From Bog-950 sp035299425 (GTDB lineage: Bacteria > Bacteroidota > Bacteroidia > Chitinophagales > LD1): a stretch of DNA of 64,000 bases. The first letter of the stretch is position 1; each line of letters starts with the position of its first letter. The notes under the pieces are model-generated. The model had not been told where the DNA came from. It saw only the letters and a list, made by a program, of their open reading frames with translations, and ran no database searches. Of the stretch, positions 34,039 to 42,247 are shown in pieces. A program made the position numbers and the translations under genes. The stretch is from NCBI GenBank assembly GCA_035299425.1, contig DATGWP010000067.1, positions 53,810 through 117,809 of the forward strand. Reading direction: 5' to 3'.

Positions 34039-34608
34039 TTATTTTGCAGGCATGCTTACAGCATCTGTTACATGTATCACGCCATTGCTTTGGTATACAT
34101 CGGCAATAGTTACATAAGCTTTGCCGCCCTTTGCATCGGTAATTACCGCTTTGCTTCCTTCCATACTGGCAGTTAGCGTTTCACCATTAACGGTTGTTAA
34201 CTCTGCTTTGCCGTTGCCCTTTTTAATCAAGTTCATCAGCATTTTAGAATCTACTTTGCCTGCCACCACGTGGTAGGTAAGTATTTTAGTAAGCGTAGCT
34301 TTGTTCTCGGGCTTTACCAGTGTTTCTACAGTGCCTTTAGGCAGTTTGCCGAATGCTGCATTGGTAGGCGCAAACACGGTAAAAGGCCCCGCGCTGCTAA
34401 GTGTTTCTACCAGGCCCGCCGCCTTAACGGCTGCTACCAGCGTAGTATGGTCTTTACTGTTCATTGCATTTTCTACAATGTTTTTAGACGGGTACATAGC
34501 TGCACCACCCACCGTTACCGTTTTCTCTTTCATACCCTGGGCATTCATTACTTGCGTGGCCATTATTGTTACCACTGCTATCATTATTACACTTTTCAAC
34601 TTTTTCAT
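34039..34608 (-). CDS. Secreted fasciclin (FAS1) domain protein
   Basis: 189 residues from ATG 34608 (MKKLKSVIMIAVVTIMATQVMNAQG, signal peptide); an ATG at 34644 would add 12 residues. One FAS1 domain: STLVAAVKAAGLVETLSSAGPFTVFAPTNAAFGKLPKGTVETLV ... LTKILTYHVVAGKVDSKMLM ... AYVTIADVYQSNGVIHVTDAVSMPAK, with H1 (TVFAPTNAAF) and H2 (VIHVTDAVSMP) boxes present. FAS1 proteins mediate adhesion or bind ligands outside the cell. It is divergent from an ECF sigma/RskA-type anti-sigma pair that may control it. Confidence 0.93.
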   Translation of the reverse strand: MKKLKSVIMIAVVTIMATQVMNAQGMKEKTVTVGGAAMYPSKNIVENAMNSKDHTTLVAAVKAAGLVETLSSAGPFTVFAPTNAAFGKLPKGTVETLVKPENKATLTKILTYHVVAGKVDSKMLMNLIKKGNGKAELTTVNGETLTASMEGSKAVITDAKGGKAYVTIADVYQSNGVIHVTDAVSMPAK

Positions 34609-34979
34609 ATGTACTATTTTAAAGGTTATAAATAATGTAAACAATTACGCAGTCCATTTTGTTCCGGTTCATTTGCAGAGCATAGAAAATTAACGGTACT
34701 TATTCACAATTTTTTCGAAACGGTTTTAGTGATCCAATCTTTACCGGTTACCGTAAATGTGGTTGTAGTTATTAATTAACCTAACCCCCGATAACATGCA
34801 ACCAACTGAATTACTAAGACCGGGAATTATTACACCAAGTGATCCTAAATGAAACAAAACGCGTAAGTAGTTGTTATATAAAATATCGTTCTTTTTCTTT
34901 CCATAATGTGGGTTAAATAGGTCAGAGGCAGGATTTTTTGCCTCTGACTCTTCCCGCCACATGGTTTAATAGAATATAT
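34609..34979. other. 371-bp divergent region between FAS1 and sigma-factor genes
   Basis: No gene is seen. It contains a 10-bp perfect stem GTCAGAGGCA/TGCCTCTGAC (34921-34930 and 34939-34948) with a GGATTTTT loop, and an exact TAnnTTTG box (TATATTTG, 34975-34982) next to the sigma-factor coding start. Two GTGATCC copies occur near 34731 and 34840. A short minus frame at 34741-34962 has no family resemblance. Confidence 0.45.
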
Positions 34980-35540
34980 TTGAAAATAAGAACACACTAT
35001 CTGGATCAGTCAAAAAAATATACTGAAGAGTTTCTGTACTCCGGCTTGCGCAGCAAAAGCAAGCAGGCGTTTGAGTATTTGTATGATAATTACAGCCCCG
35101 CATTATATGGTGTTATCTTCAACATCATCCGCAACGAGGAAGCAAGCAACGATGTGTTGCAGGAAGTATTCGTAAAAATCTGGAATAACTTCGATTCGTA
35201 CGACCCCGAGCGCTCCAGGCTTTATACCTGGATGATGAATATAGCCCGTAACCACAGTATAGATAAGTTACGCTCTAAAGCCATGAAATCAGACCGTGAG
35301 CTAAAGAACGATAAGGACTTTGTAAAAACCTCATCCGGGGCTTCTATGCCTTTTGTAGATGGTATAGGTGTAAAAAAGCTGGTAGATGAATTAGAGAAGG
35401 AACAAAAAGACATTATAGAATTGTTGTATTTTAAGGGCTTTACACAAAGCGAGGCGGCAGAAGAATTAGATATACCATTAGGCACTGTAAAAAGCAGGGT
35501 GCGGTTGGCTATGAATAAACTCAGAAAACATTTTATATAA
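34980..35540 (+). CDS. ECF-type RNA polymerase sigma factor (SigK-like)
   Basis: 186 residues if started at TTG 34980; no ATG or GTG precedes the conserved region in frame, and an earlier TTG (34938) lies in a hairpin. Region 2: RSKSKQAFEYLYDNYSPALYGVIFNIIRNEEASNDVLQEVFVKIWNNFDSYDPERSRLYTWMMNIARNHSIDKLR. Region 4: VDELEKEQKDIIELLYFKGFTQSEAAEELDIPLGTVKSRVRLAMNKLRKHF, a helix-turn-helix. It is followed after 1 bp by an RskA-type anti-sigma gene, which makes it a SigK-group regulator. Divergent neighbour: a secreted FAS1 protein. Confidence 0.9.
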   Translation: MKIRTHYLDQSKKYTEEFLYSGLRSKSKQAFEYLYDNYSPALYGVIFNIIRNEEASNDVLQEVFVKIWNNFDSYDPERSRLYTWMMNIARNHSIDKLRSKAMKSDRELKNDKDFVKTSSGASMPFVDGIGVKKLVDELEKEQKDIIELLYFKGFTQSEAAEELDIPLGTVKSRVRLAMNKLRKHFI

Positions 35541-35541
35541 A

Positions 35542-36339
35542 GTGGATGCAAAACAACTCATAGAATCCGGTTCGCTCGAACTATATGTGATGGGCTCGCT
35601 ACCTGCCGAAGAAATGAAGCAGATAGATGAGTTGCGGAAACATAACAAGGAGGTAAATCTTGAAATTTTCAGGATTGAAAACGCCCTTGAAGAGTTTGCT
35701 TTTGCCCAGGCACGCAAACCTAAACCGGAATTAAAGGAAGAAATTGCAAAACGTATTGGCCTTGGTTTAGAGTTAGATTTAGAAACAGAAGACATAAAGA
35801 GCATTATAGTTCACTTGCGCCCCGTGCTGCGATTTGCAGCCGCGGCCGGCGTAGCGCTGGTTGTAATATTTGCGGCCACCACAGGTTATTTTTACTCGCA
35901 GTATAACTCGGCTAACAATGAGCTGGCCAGCCTGCGCCAGCAGCAAAGCGTATTAGCCCAACAAACCAAGCTTGTAACCGAAGAAAACGAGAATATTAAA
36001 AACCAGTTGGCGGTGGTTGCTAACCCTGCGAACCAGCAGGTGGTTTTAAAAGGATTACCTATTTCGCCCGAAGCCAAAGCCGTGGTTTATTGGAATAAAA
36101 CAACAGGCAGCGCTTATATTAATTGCGCCGGTATGCCTGAGGTGGCAGCGAATGAACAGTTTCAATTATGGGCTATAGTAGATGGCAAACCGGTAGACCT
36201 AGGTGTGCTGGATAAAAACTGCAGCATTGCACACATGAAAGATGTAACAGGCGCTGTTGCCTTCGCCATTACCCTTGAGCCACTAGGCGGCAAACCAACA
36301 CCTACTATGGAGAAGATGTATGTAATGGGGGCGGTGTAG
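35542..36339 (+). CDS. RskA-type anti-sigma factor
   Basis: 265 residues from a GTG start only 1 bp after the sigma-factor stop, indicating translational coupling. Residues 1-90 are the cytoplasmic anti-sigma part (VDAKQLIESGSLELYVMGSLPAEEMKQIDELRK, matching the LYVxGxLxxxE motif of RskA N-termini). Residues about 96-118 form one transmembrane helix. A coiled coil (about 120-160) leads into the extracytoplasmic RskA domain (GLPISPEAKAVVYWNKTTGSAYINCAGMPEVAANEQFQLWAIVDGKPVDLGVLD ... FAITLEPLGGKPTPTMEKMYVMG). It should bind the upstream sigma factor until released by regulated proteolysis. Confidence 0.92.
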   Translation: MDAKQLIESGSLELYVMGSLPAEEMKQIDELRKHNKEVNLEIFRIENALEEFAFAQARKPKPELKEEIAKRIGLGLELDLETEDIKSIIVHLRPVLRFAAAAGVALVVIFAATTGYFYSQYNSANNELASLRQQQSVLAQQTKLVTEENENIKNQLAVVANPANQQVVLKGLPISPEAKAVVYWNKTTGSAYINCAGMPEVAANEQFQLWAIVDGKPVDLGVLDKNCSIAHMKDVTGAVAFAITLEPLGGKPTPTMEKMYVMGAV

Positions 36340-36399
36340 GTTTTCTATTGCTCAATTAGAGAAAAAACCTAACCGAATACTTATGTGGCTATCCTGTTA

Positions 36400-36882
36400 C
36401 TAGCTTAACGCTTCTTTAGCTACTATAATTCCATCCTCATCGCAGTAAACAAACTCGCCGGGCACAAAATCTACACCGGCAAAGCGCACCGGTATGTTTT
36501 GCTGACCTTCGTTACGCTTGTTGCTTTTAAGTGGTATTGTGGCTAATGCCTTTACGCCAAGTTGTAAAGTCGCCATTGCTTCGCTATCGCGTATGCAGCC
36601 ATAAATGATTATGCCGTTCCATTTGTTTTTTACGCCCAGTTCGCCCAGCATATCGCCAAGCAATGCACAGCGCATACTGCCGCCGCCATCTACTACCAGC
36701 ACTTTACCTTCACCATTTTGCTCAAGCGCTTTGCGCACCAGGCTGTTATCTTCAAAGCACTTAATAGTTTCTATAGCGCCGTGAAACATTTTTGCGCCGC
36801 CGTAATCTTTAAAACTTAACGGTTCGGCTACTCTTACTTTGTCGGCGTTGTTATCGCACAGGTCGGTGGTTTTTAATGACAT
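36400..36882 (-). CDS. rraA: RraA-family protein
   Basis: 160 residues, normal for RraA. Family features: TTDLCDN start, GKVLVVDGGGSMRCALLGDMLGELGVKNKWNGIIIYGCIRDS (with GDML and the Arg-Asp of the RD motif), and VPGEFVYCDEDGIIV. In E. coli the protein inhibits RNase E; other members are HMG/CHA aldolases using the same Arg and Asp. The lineage lacks evidence for either role here. It follows the PhyH-like gene by 22 bp in a minus-strand run. Confidence 0.9.
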   Translation of the reverse strand: MSLKTTDLCDNNADKVRVAEPLSFKDYGGAKMFHGAIETIKCFEDNSLVRKALEQNGEGKVLVVDGGGSMRCALLGDMLGELGVKNKWNGIIIYGCIRDSEAMATLQLGVKALATIPLKSNKRNEGQQNIPVRFAGVDFVPGEFVYCDEDGIIVAKEALS

Positions 36883-36904
36883 AGTTGCTGTGTGTTTTAT
36901 TTTT

Positions 36905-37615
36905 CTAATTTATTCTTTCTGCCCAATTAATTCCGACCGGTAATTCCATGTTAGAAAACTCCAGATGAATTACACGCCTTCTTTCATTGTTTGTTGTGCG
37001 GCCAGAGCTGTGCAATAACAGGGGCTTCATAATCATTACTCCGCCTTTTGCAACGTTGCAGGTTGTTTGTGTTTCTGTACTCCAGCTGCCGGGAGGATAA
37101 ACCCCTTTTGAATGGGAACCCGGCACAACCCTAAGTGCGCCATTATGTTCATTTGTATCATCTAAATGAATACGAATGGTAAAGATGTTTTCAAGAATTT
37201 TTAAAGGAGGCTGTACTGCAAATTGATTTTGCTTTACAGTCCATGAGCTAAAACCTTCTGCGCTTAATTTTTTGTCAACCGAAATGGTGAGGTCCTGATG
37301 GTAAGAAACGAACCAATTAGATGTTTCTGGCTTATCAAAATAGATGGACTTAACCACAAAATAACCATCGCCAAAAAAAGACTTTGTAATGCCTTTCAAA
37401 CCTTCATTAAAAATGAAAGGCAAAGTTCCGGGTACTTCTTTCAAAAACTGACGGATAGCAAACAGATCTGTCGACTTTCTAAATGTTTCGTGCGTTTTAT
37501 CTACCGCATCAATCGCCTTCAAAATCTGTGCAAGTTCTTCTTCAGAGAAAACAGCATCAATAATTGTAAAGCCATTTTCTGAAATTTCCTTTTTATGGTT
37601 TGCTGTAGCTATCAT
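36905..37615 (-). CDS. Phytanoyl-CoA dioxygenase (PhyH)-like Fe(II)/2-oxoglutarate enzyme
   Basis: 236 residues. Fe ligands are visible: His106 and Asp108 in SYHQDLT, and a distal His around 202 in LLLHSSGRTTNNERRRVIHLEF; the Arg in SSGR or the RRR group binds 2-oxoglutarate. The IRIHLDDTNEHNGALRVVPGSHSKGV segment is typical of PhyH enzymes. Substrate unknown. 15 bp separate it from the PPK2 gene upstream and 22 bp from rraA downstream, so the three are probably cotranscribed. Confidence 0.9.
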   Translation of the reverse strand: MIATANHKKEISENGFTIIDAVFSEEELAQILKAIDAVDKTHETFRKSTDLFAIRQFLKEVPGTLPFIFNEGLKGITKSFFGDGYFVVKSIYFDKPETSNWFVSYHQDLTISVDKKLSAEGFSSWTVKQNQFAVQPPLKILENIFTIRIHLDDTNEHNGALRVVPGSHSKGVYPPGSWSTETQTTCNVAKGGVMIMKPLLLHSSGRTTNNERRRVIHLEFSNMELPVGINWAERIN

Positions 37616-37630
37616 AAAGCACCCGTAACT

Positions 37631-38386
37631 TTATGGCGTACCAGTCTTCAATCCAGGAAATTTCATTTTCAAACCTTCCAGTGTGGCCACTACTTTTTTG
37701 GCTATCAGGTATTCTTTATACCAGTTTTGGTCGCTGGGTATTATGTTCCAGTCGGTGGCTTCGTTGCAGCACTCAAAAGCATCTTCATAAGCCTTCATAT
37801 AGTCGTTCCAAAATTCGCGCTCTTTCAAATCGGTATCGTTATGCTTCCACATTTTGGTTGGGTCGCTCAGGCGCTCTTGCAGGCGCACCAGTTGTTCCTC
37901 TTTACTTACATGCAGGTAAAATTTTAAAACCACTGTACCTGTTTCTTCCAATAGCTTTTCAAAGTTATTGATGTGTACAAAGCGCTGCTTAATGGTGGGC
38001 TCATCTACCCACTGGTGCACGCGTTGTATTATCACATCCTCGTAGTGGCTGCGGTTGAAAATGGTAATCATCCCTTTTTCGGGTACCTGCTGGTGTATGC
38101 GCCACAAAAAGTCGTGCTTCATCTCTGGCTCCGTTGGTTTTTTAAATGGCACAACCCGGCAGCCCATCGGGTTTACGGCGTCAAATACATTTTTGGCCAC
38201 ACCATCTTTACCCGATGCGTCCATACCCTGCAACACTACCAGCAAAGCATGCTTGCTTTCGGCATACAGCAGGTTCTGCAATTCCTCCAGCCTGAACTTT
38301 AGCTTTACAGTTTCTTTTTTTATTGTCTCCTTATTTAGCTTTTTGGGAGCGCGGGTGTCAATATTTTTCAGTTTAAGCTTCGGCAT
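37631..38386 (-). CDS. Polyphosphate kinase 2 (PPK2)-family nucleotide phosphotransferase
   Basis: 251 residues. Walker A is GMDASGKDG (residues 54-62) and the lid/Walker B region is TIFNRSHYEDVIIQRVH (108-124), with KKPTEPEMKHDFLWRIHQQVPEKG between them. The FNRSHYEDV form is the one seen in single-domain class III PPK2 enzymes that use polyphosphate to phosphorylate AMP and ADP; the class assignment is from motif resemblance only. First gene of the PPK2-PhyH-RraA run. Cytoplasmic. Confidence 0.92.
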   Translation of the reverse strand: MPKLKLKNIDTRAPKKLNKETIKKETVKLKFRLEELQNLLYAESKHALLVVLQGMDASGKDGVAKNVFDAVNPMGCRVVPFKKPTEPEMKHDFLWRIHQQVPEKGMITIFNRSHYEDVIIQRVHQWVDEPTIKQRFVHINNFEKLLEETGTVVLKFYLHVSKEEQLVRLQERLSDPTKMWKHNDTDLKEREFWNDYMKAYEDAFECCNEATDWNIIPSDQNWYKEYLIAKKVVATLEGLKMKFPGLKTGTP

Positions 38387-38455
38387 CTGTTATGGTTTTA
38401 ATGGCTTTCGATTTATAAAAACTTCTGAAGTCTATTTGTGTTAAAGGTAAAATTT

Positions 38456-39142
38456 TCACGTCAGTAATGTGCTCCACTTTTCATCATCGGGCACCGGTGC
38501 TGTTATATCCAGTGGCTCGCCGGTAACAGGGTGCACTAGCTTCAAACTGCGCGCATGCAGGCAAATCGCATTTTCTTTATAAGCCACCGTTGACCCATAG
38601 TGCGCATCGCCCACTATAGGGCAGCCCATGTAGCTCAGCTGCGCCCTTATCTGGTGAAACTTGCCTGTAATCAGTTTAATCTGCAGCAGGTAGCCCGTGG
38701 TGCTTTCGCCTATCTGCTTATACTGCAATACCACGCGCATAGCATCGCGCACCTGCGTGGGGTGTATAATAGCTTTGCGCTGTGCAGTATCTTTCACCAG
38801 CCAGTTCATCAGTTCGGCTTCGGGCTGTGGTGGTTTGTTGCTTACTATAGCCAGGTAGGTTTTCTCTATCTCGCGCTTGGCAAAAATCTCTACCAGCATC
38901 TTCAGTGCGCTTTTCTTTTTAGCCAGCAGTACTACTCCGCTCACGGGCCTATCCAGCCGGTGGGGCAGGCCTATAAAACACTTCTGCGGATACTTCTCCT
39001 GGCTGCGGATGTAATTAAGCGCCATGCTCTCCAGCGAAAACTTCAGGTGTGGCTCATATTCCGATACCAGACCCTGTGACTTATTAACCGCCAGTAGCTG
39101 ACGGTCTTCATATAAAACATGTATGGGCAAAGCCTCTTGCAT
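38456..39142 (-). CDS. RluA-family pseudouridine synthase
   Basis: 228 residues. Catalytic Asp64 lies in PHRLDRPVSGVVLLAKKKSAL. The end KLITGKFHQIRAQLSYMGCPIVGDAHYGS is the second conserved block. No S4 domain precedes the catalytic domain, as in RluA/TruC-like members. Isomerises uridine in rRNA or tRNA; the site is unknown. A second gene of the same family is at 58860-59543, about 40 percent alike by eye. Confidence 0.93.
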   Translation of the reverse strand: MQEALPIHVLYEDRQLLAVNKSQGLVSEYEPHLKFSLESMALNYIRSQEKYPQKCFIGLPHRLDRPVSGVVLLAKKKSALKMLVEIFAKREIEKTYLAIVSNKPPQPEAELMNWLVKDTAQRKAIIHPTQVRDAMRVVLQYKQIGESTTGYLLQIKLITGKFHQIRAQLSYMGCPIVGDAHYGSTVAYKENAICLHARSLKLVHPVTGEPLDITAPVPDDEKWSTLLT

Positions 39143-39199
39143 CGCGAATAAGTAGCAGAGGCAAGATAACAGAAAAGCAATGATCTGTGTAGTGCGCTT

Positions 39200-39613
39200 T
39201 TATTTAAACGCTACAATAATAACACTGGCCAGGTTTATACATATCAAATGATAGCTACCGCTGATAATGCCATATAGTATAGGCCGCGGAATGTTTGGGT
39301 TAATAGCAATGTTAACCGTGTTAGCCACCAGATAGCCTATACCTACCAGCAAGGCAAACTCTATTGCCCCGCCATACGAGTTGATGTTAAGCGCATATAT
39401 TAAAACAGCGCTGGCTATAGTAATTACTATGGTGCACAGCATAGGCCCTACTACAAAAATTGGTTTGTTGGGCAGGGTTTCGTTCGCCTTGCCCAGCGAT
39501 ACTTTATAGGGTTTGCTGAAAAACACGGTGAACCAAAGTCCGCCGATTATAAAATACACTACAGTTGCTACTGCCACGCCTAACCAGTTCAGGTTTGCTA
39601 ATTGATTCATCAT
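39200..39613 (-). CDS. DUF1761 family membrane protein
   Basis: 137 residues with about four transmembrane helices. The start NLNWLGVAVATVVYFIIGGLWFTVFFSKPYKVSLGK is the DUF1761 signature (WxGVxxAxxxxFxxGxxWYxxxF). No biochemical function is known. It lies between the RluA and WYL genes on the same strand with gaps of 57 and 74 bp. Confidence 0.85.
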   Translation of the reverse strand: MMNQLANLNWLGVAVATVVYFIIGGLWFTVFFSKPYKVSLGKANETLPNKPIFVVGPMLCTIVITIASAVLIYALNINSYGGAIEFALLVGIGYLVANTVNIAINPNIPRPILYGIISGSYHLICINLASVIIVAFK

Positions 39614-39687
39614 ACTTTTTTGTTTTTTAGTTATGATGCAAACGTAAGCCCGTGTAGTGACAGCCCTGTGTCAGGGGTATAAAAGAC

Positions 39688-40374
39688 CTAGTGGTATTTA
39701 TCGAAGTATTCCTGCAAGGTGAGCTTATGTGGGGTAAACTTCTCAGTGGTTACCTGAAGGCTCTTTATTCTATCCAGCCGGAAGAAGCGAAACTCGTTGC
39801 GCATACGGCACCAGGCTACCAGCAGCCAGTTCTCTTGTGTGCTTATCAGCGCAAAGGGCTCAATTACCCGGCTGCTCGCTTTCTGTGCCTCGTTTATGTA
39901 TTCAATTTTGGTAAGGTAAAAATTGGTGAGCGCATTTTGCAGCGCCGATAAATTGTTGCTGTTGCGTTCGCGCTTTATGTTTTGGCTAAAGCGTGTTCGG
40001 TCTGATAATAGGTTAGCTTTATCTTTTACATTATGCCTTAGCACCGCTTTAATTTTGTCTATCGCCTCGCCAAAGTCTTTTACAAAAGATGCGTCTTTAT
40101 TCATTAATACCAGTTGCTCGGCTGTTATCAGGGCATTGGCCTGTGCCTCGGTAAACATCACAGGTGGCACCCGGTAGCCCTCCATCAGGCTATAGCCTTT
40201 GCCCTCTTTTACACCTATGGGCACTCCCGCCTGTTCCAGCGCTTTTATATCGCGGTAAATGGTGCGTATGCTTACGTCAAACTTTACCGCAAGTTCTGGT
40301 GCGGTTATCAGCCGCTTGGTTTGCAGCTGGGTTAGTAGGGCCGTAAGCCGCGATAGGCGTTTGGTGTCATTCAT
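39688..40374 (-). CDS. WYL-domain (YafY-like) transcriptional regulator
   Basis: 228 residues from ATG 40374 (MNDTKRLSRLTALLTQLQTKRLITAPELAVKFDVSIRTIYRDIKALEQAGVPI), an HTH_11 winged helix. Residues about 135-225 form the WYL domain (YINEAQKASSRVIEPFALISTQENWLLVAWCRMRNEFRFFRLDRIKSLQVT). WYL regulators bind DNA and respond to ligands such as nucleic-acid or nucleotide signals. The longer frame to 40434 would overlap the neighbouring TPR-LuxR gene. Confidence 0.9.
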   Translation of the reverse strand: MNDTKRLSRLTALLTQLQTKRLITAPELAVKFDVSIRTIYRDIKALEQAGVPIGVKEGKGYSLMEGYRVPPVMFTEAQANALITAEQLVLMNKDASFVKDFGEAIDKIKAVLRHNVKDKANLLSDRTRFSQNIKRERNSNNLSALQNALTNFYLTKIEYINEAQKASSRVIEPFALISTQENWLLVAWCRMRNEFRFFRLDRIKSLQVTTEKFTPHKLTLQEYFDKYH

Positions 40375-40430
40375 TGTAGAAGAACCAAAGTAAAAAAAAC
40401 GAATAGAAACATTAGCCGCCTGGGCCAGGT

Positions 40431-42059
40431 TCATTTAACACCCATAAGCCATGTTTGTAAGGTATCATCCCCTTTTATGGGTAACTTCTTGCGTATATTG
40501 TACCGGTGATTCTCAATAGTACGAATACTGGTCACAAGCAGGTTGGCAATCTCTTTATTGCTAAAGTTATTGTGCACCAGCGAGCACACTTTAGCTTCGG
40601 TAAGCGATAGCACTGGATACTTACTTCTTAATTTTACGATAAAGTCGTTAGCCGATATTTCTATTTTATCCATTATAAGCTGCTGCTCATACTTTACATT
40701 CAGCACATCGTTTATTTTACCGTCCATTGCTTTTATCATCTCGTTTTTACGGATGTTATCGCGCCGCATATCTTTCATAAAGCTCTTAAGCTCTTTAAGC
40801 AACTCAACCTTCTGGTTCAAAAAATCAGAAGCCATCGATAGTTCCTGTCGTTTCATATCAATATCTTTTTTCAGTAACTGGTTCTCCTTTTCCTTTTCCA
40901 TCAGTTCATACCGGTGCGTAATACCGTTTATGCGTTTATCGTAGTCGGTACGCATGCTGGCGGACTGATGCTTCTGGGCTATAACAATATGCGTATATGC
41001 TTTCCTATAGTCCTTTTGCTGCTCGTGATAGGCGGCGTATTTCTTGTTGAACTGCCACAGGTAAAAGTCGGATGTTGCATTGGCCATTAGCTTTTCTGCT
41101 TCTTTACAGCAGGTGTTGGCACCCTTTATTTTGTTGCATTGTACCAGTATGGCAGCCTGGCTTAGCAGGCTTGTTGCCAGCAGAAAAAATTTATCATCCT
41201 TGCGGTAATAGTCAATAGTTATTTTAATATGGCCTTCTGCCTCTTTATATTTTTTAAGTGCCGCCATATTCCCGGCCAGGTAACCGTGTATAGCTGCCAC
41301 CTCTTCGTTCACCGGTATGTCTTTTACTTTGTTTAGCAAGGGCAACAGCACAGCATTGCTTTTTTTGTATTCACCAGTCTCTGTAAGATACTGCCCCTGT
41401 GTAAGCATGGCATTTATATAACCATACTCTCCGGCCTGTGTAAGCTCGGCAGAGTTTATCAGTTCATGAAGGATAGGCTCAACACGCTCATACATTTTTA
41501 CATTTATCAGCTCTACACACCGCGCCACCATAGTGTTTATATAAGCCCGTGCGTAGACTATACCATCTGCACCCGATGCCTTCAGTATCCTCAACGATTC
41601 TTCTGATGTTTCAAGATACTTGTCGAAATCGGCAGTGGCCAGGTAAACCAGGCTAAGCGTGTGCAGGCTGGCGGCCACCTGGTACATTTGCTTATTAGTA
41701 TACGAAAGCTCTATCGATTTCTTAAGGTTCAGTTCGGCAGCGCCAAGCTCATCCATAGTGTGTTGGTTGGCCGCTTTCATACGCAGGGCCAGCGCCTGCA
41801 TACTTGTGTTCTGCTGTTTAATAGCCAGGGCTATCGCCTTATCGTAAAAGCCTATGCCCTCTTTTATATTGCCGCGGTTAGTTAAAACGCGGCCTTGCTG
41901 TATTATCAATCGCGGCGAAGGTTTAAGATGCCGGTTGCGCTTGAAGGTTTCTTCCAGCTCCTGCATGGCGGTTTCAAAGGCTTCATTCTCGTTCGAAATT
42001 TTGCCTGCCTCAAACACCATGTCATCAAACTCCTTATCGGTGAACCTGTGTTTTTTCAT
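40431..42059 (-). CDS. TPR-rich LuxR-type transcriptional regulator
   Basis: 542 residues from ATG 42059 (MKKHRFTDKEFDDMVFEAGKISNENEAF); the frame is open further upstream but without homology-like sequence. Residues about 20-380 are helical TPR-like repeats (GIGFYDKAIALAIKQQNTSMQALALRMKAANQ; AAIHGYLAGNMAALKKYKEAEGHIKITI). Residues about 390-460 are a coiled coil. The last about 65 residues are a LuxR HTH (LTEAKVCSLVHNNFSNKEIANLLVTSIRTIENHRYNIRKKL). No membrane segment or receiver domain, so the input is presumably via the TPRs. Target genes unknown. Confidence 0.87.
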   Translation of the reverse strand: MKKHRFTDKEFDDMVFEAGKISNENEAFETAMQELEETFKRNRHLKPSPRLIIQQGRVLTNRGNIKEGIGFYDKAIALAIKQQNTSMQALALRMKAANQHTMDELGAAELNLKKSIELSYTNKQMYQVAASLHTLSLVYLATADFDKYLETSEESLRILKASGADGIVYARAYINTMVARCVELINVKMYERVEPILHELINSAELTQAGEYGYINAMLTQGQYLTETGEYKKSNAVLLPLLNKVKDIPVNEEVAAIHGYLAGNMAALKKYKEAEGHIKITIDYYRKDDKFFLLATSLLSQAAILVQCNKIKGANTCCKEAEKLMANATSDFYLWQFNKKYAAYHEQQKDYRKAYTHIVIAQKHQSASMRTDYDKRINGITHRYELMEKEKENQLLKKDIDMKRQELSMASDFLNQKVELLKELKSFMKDMRRDNIRKNEMIKAMDGKINDVLNVKYEQQLIMDKIEISANDFIVKLRSKYPVLSLTEAKVCSLVHNNFSNKEIANLLVTSIRTIENHRYNIRKKLPIKGDDTLQTWLMGVK

Positions 42060-42247
42060 TGGTAGCAAAAATAGGGTTAATAGTAAATAAGCCCTACGCG
42101 TATGGTTTTTTTTAAAAGCGTATAACCGGTTGATAGTCCCTGCATTGCATAGTACTGAGTAGTAATTGAGTAGTGCTGCGATTGGCGCGTTACTTACGTT
42201 TGGGGTGTAAAACCTCCAAACATTTCTTAAACAAAACAAAAATCAAA

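Noticed and set aside
34741..34962. 73-codon minus frame between FAS1 and sigma-factor genes
   Set aside because: It runs through the hairpin and has no recognisable domain; probably noise in an intergenic region.
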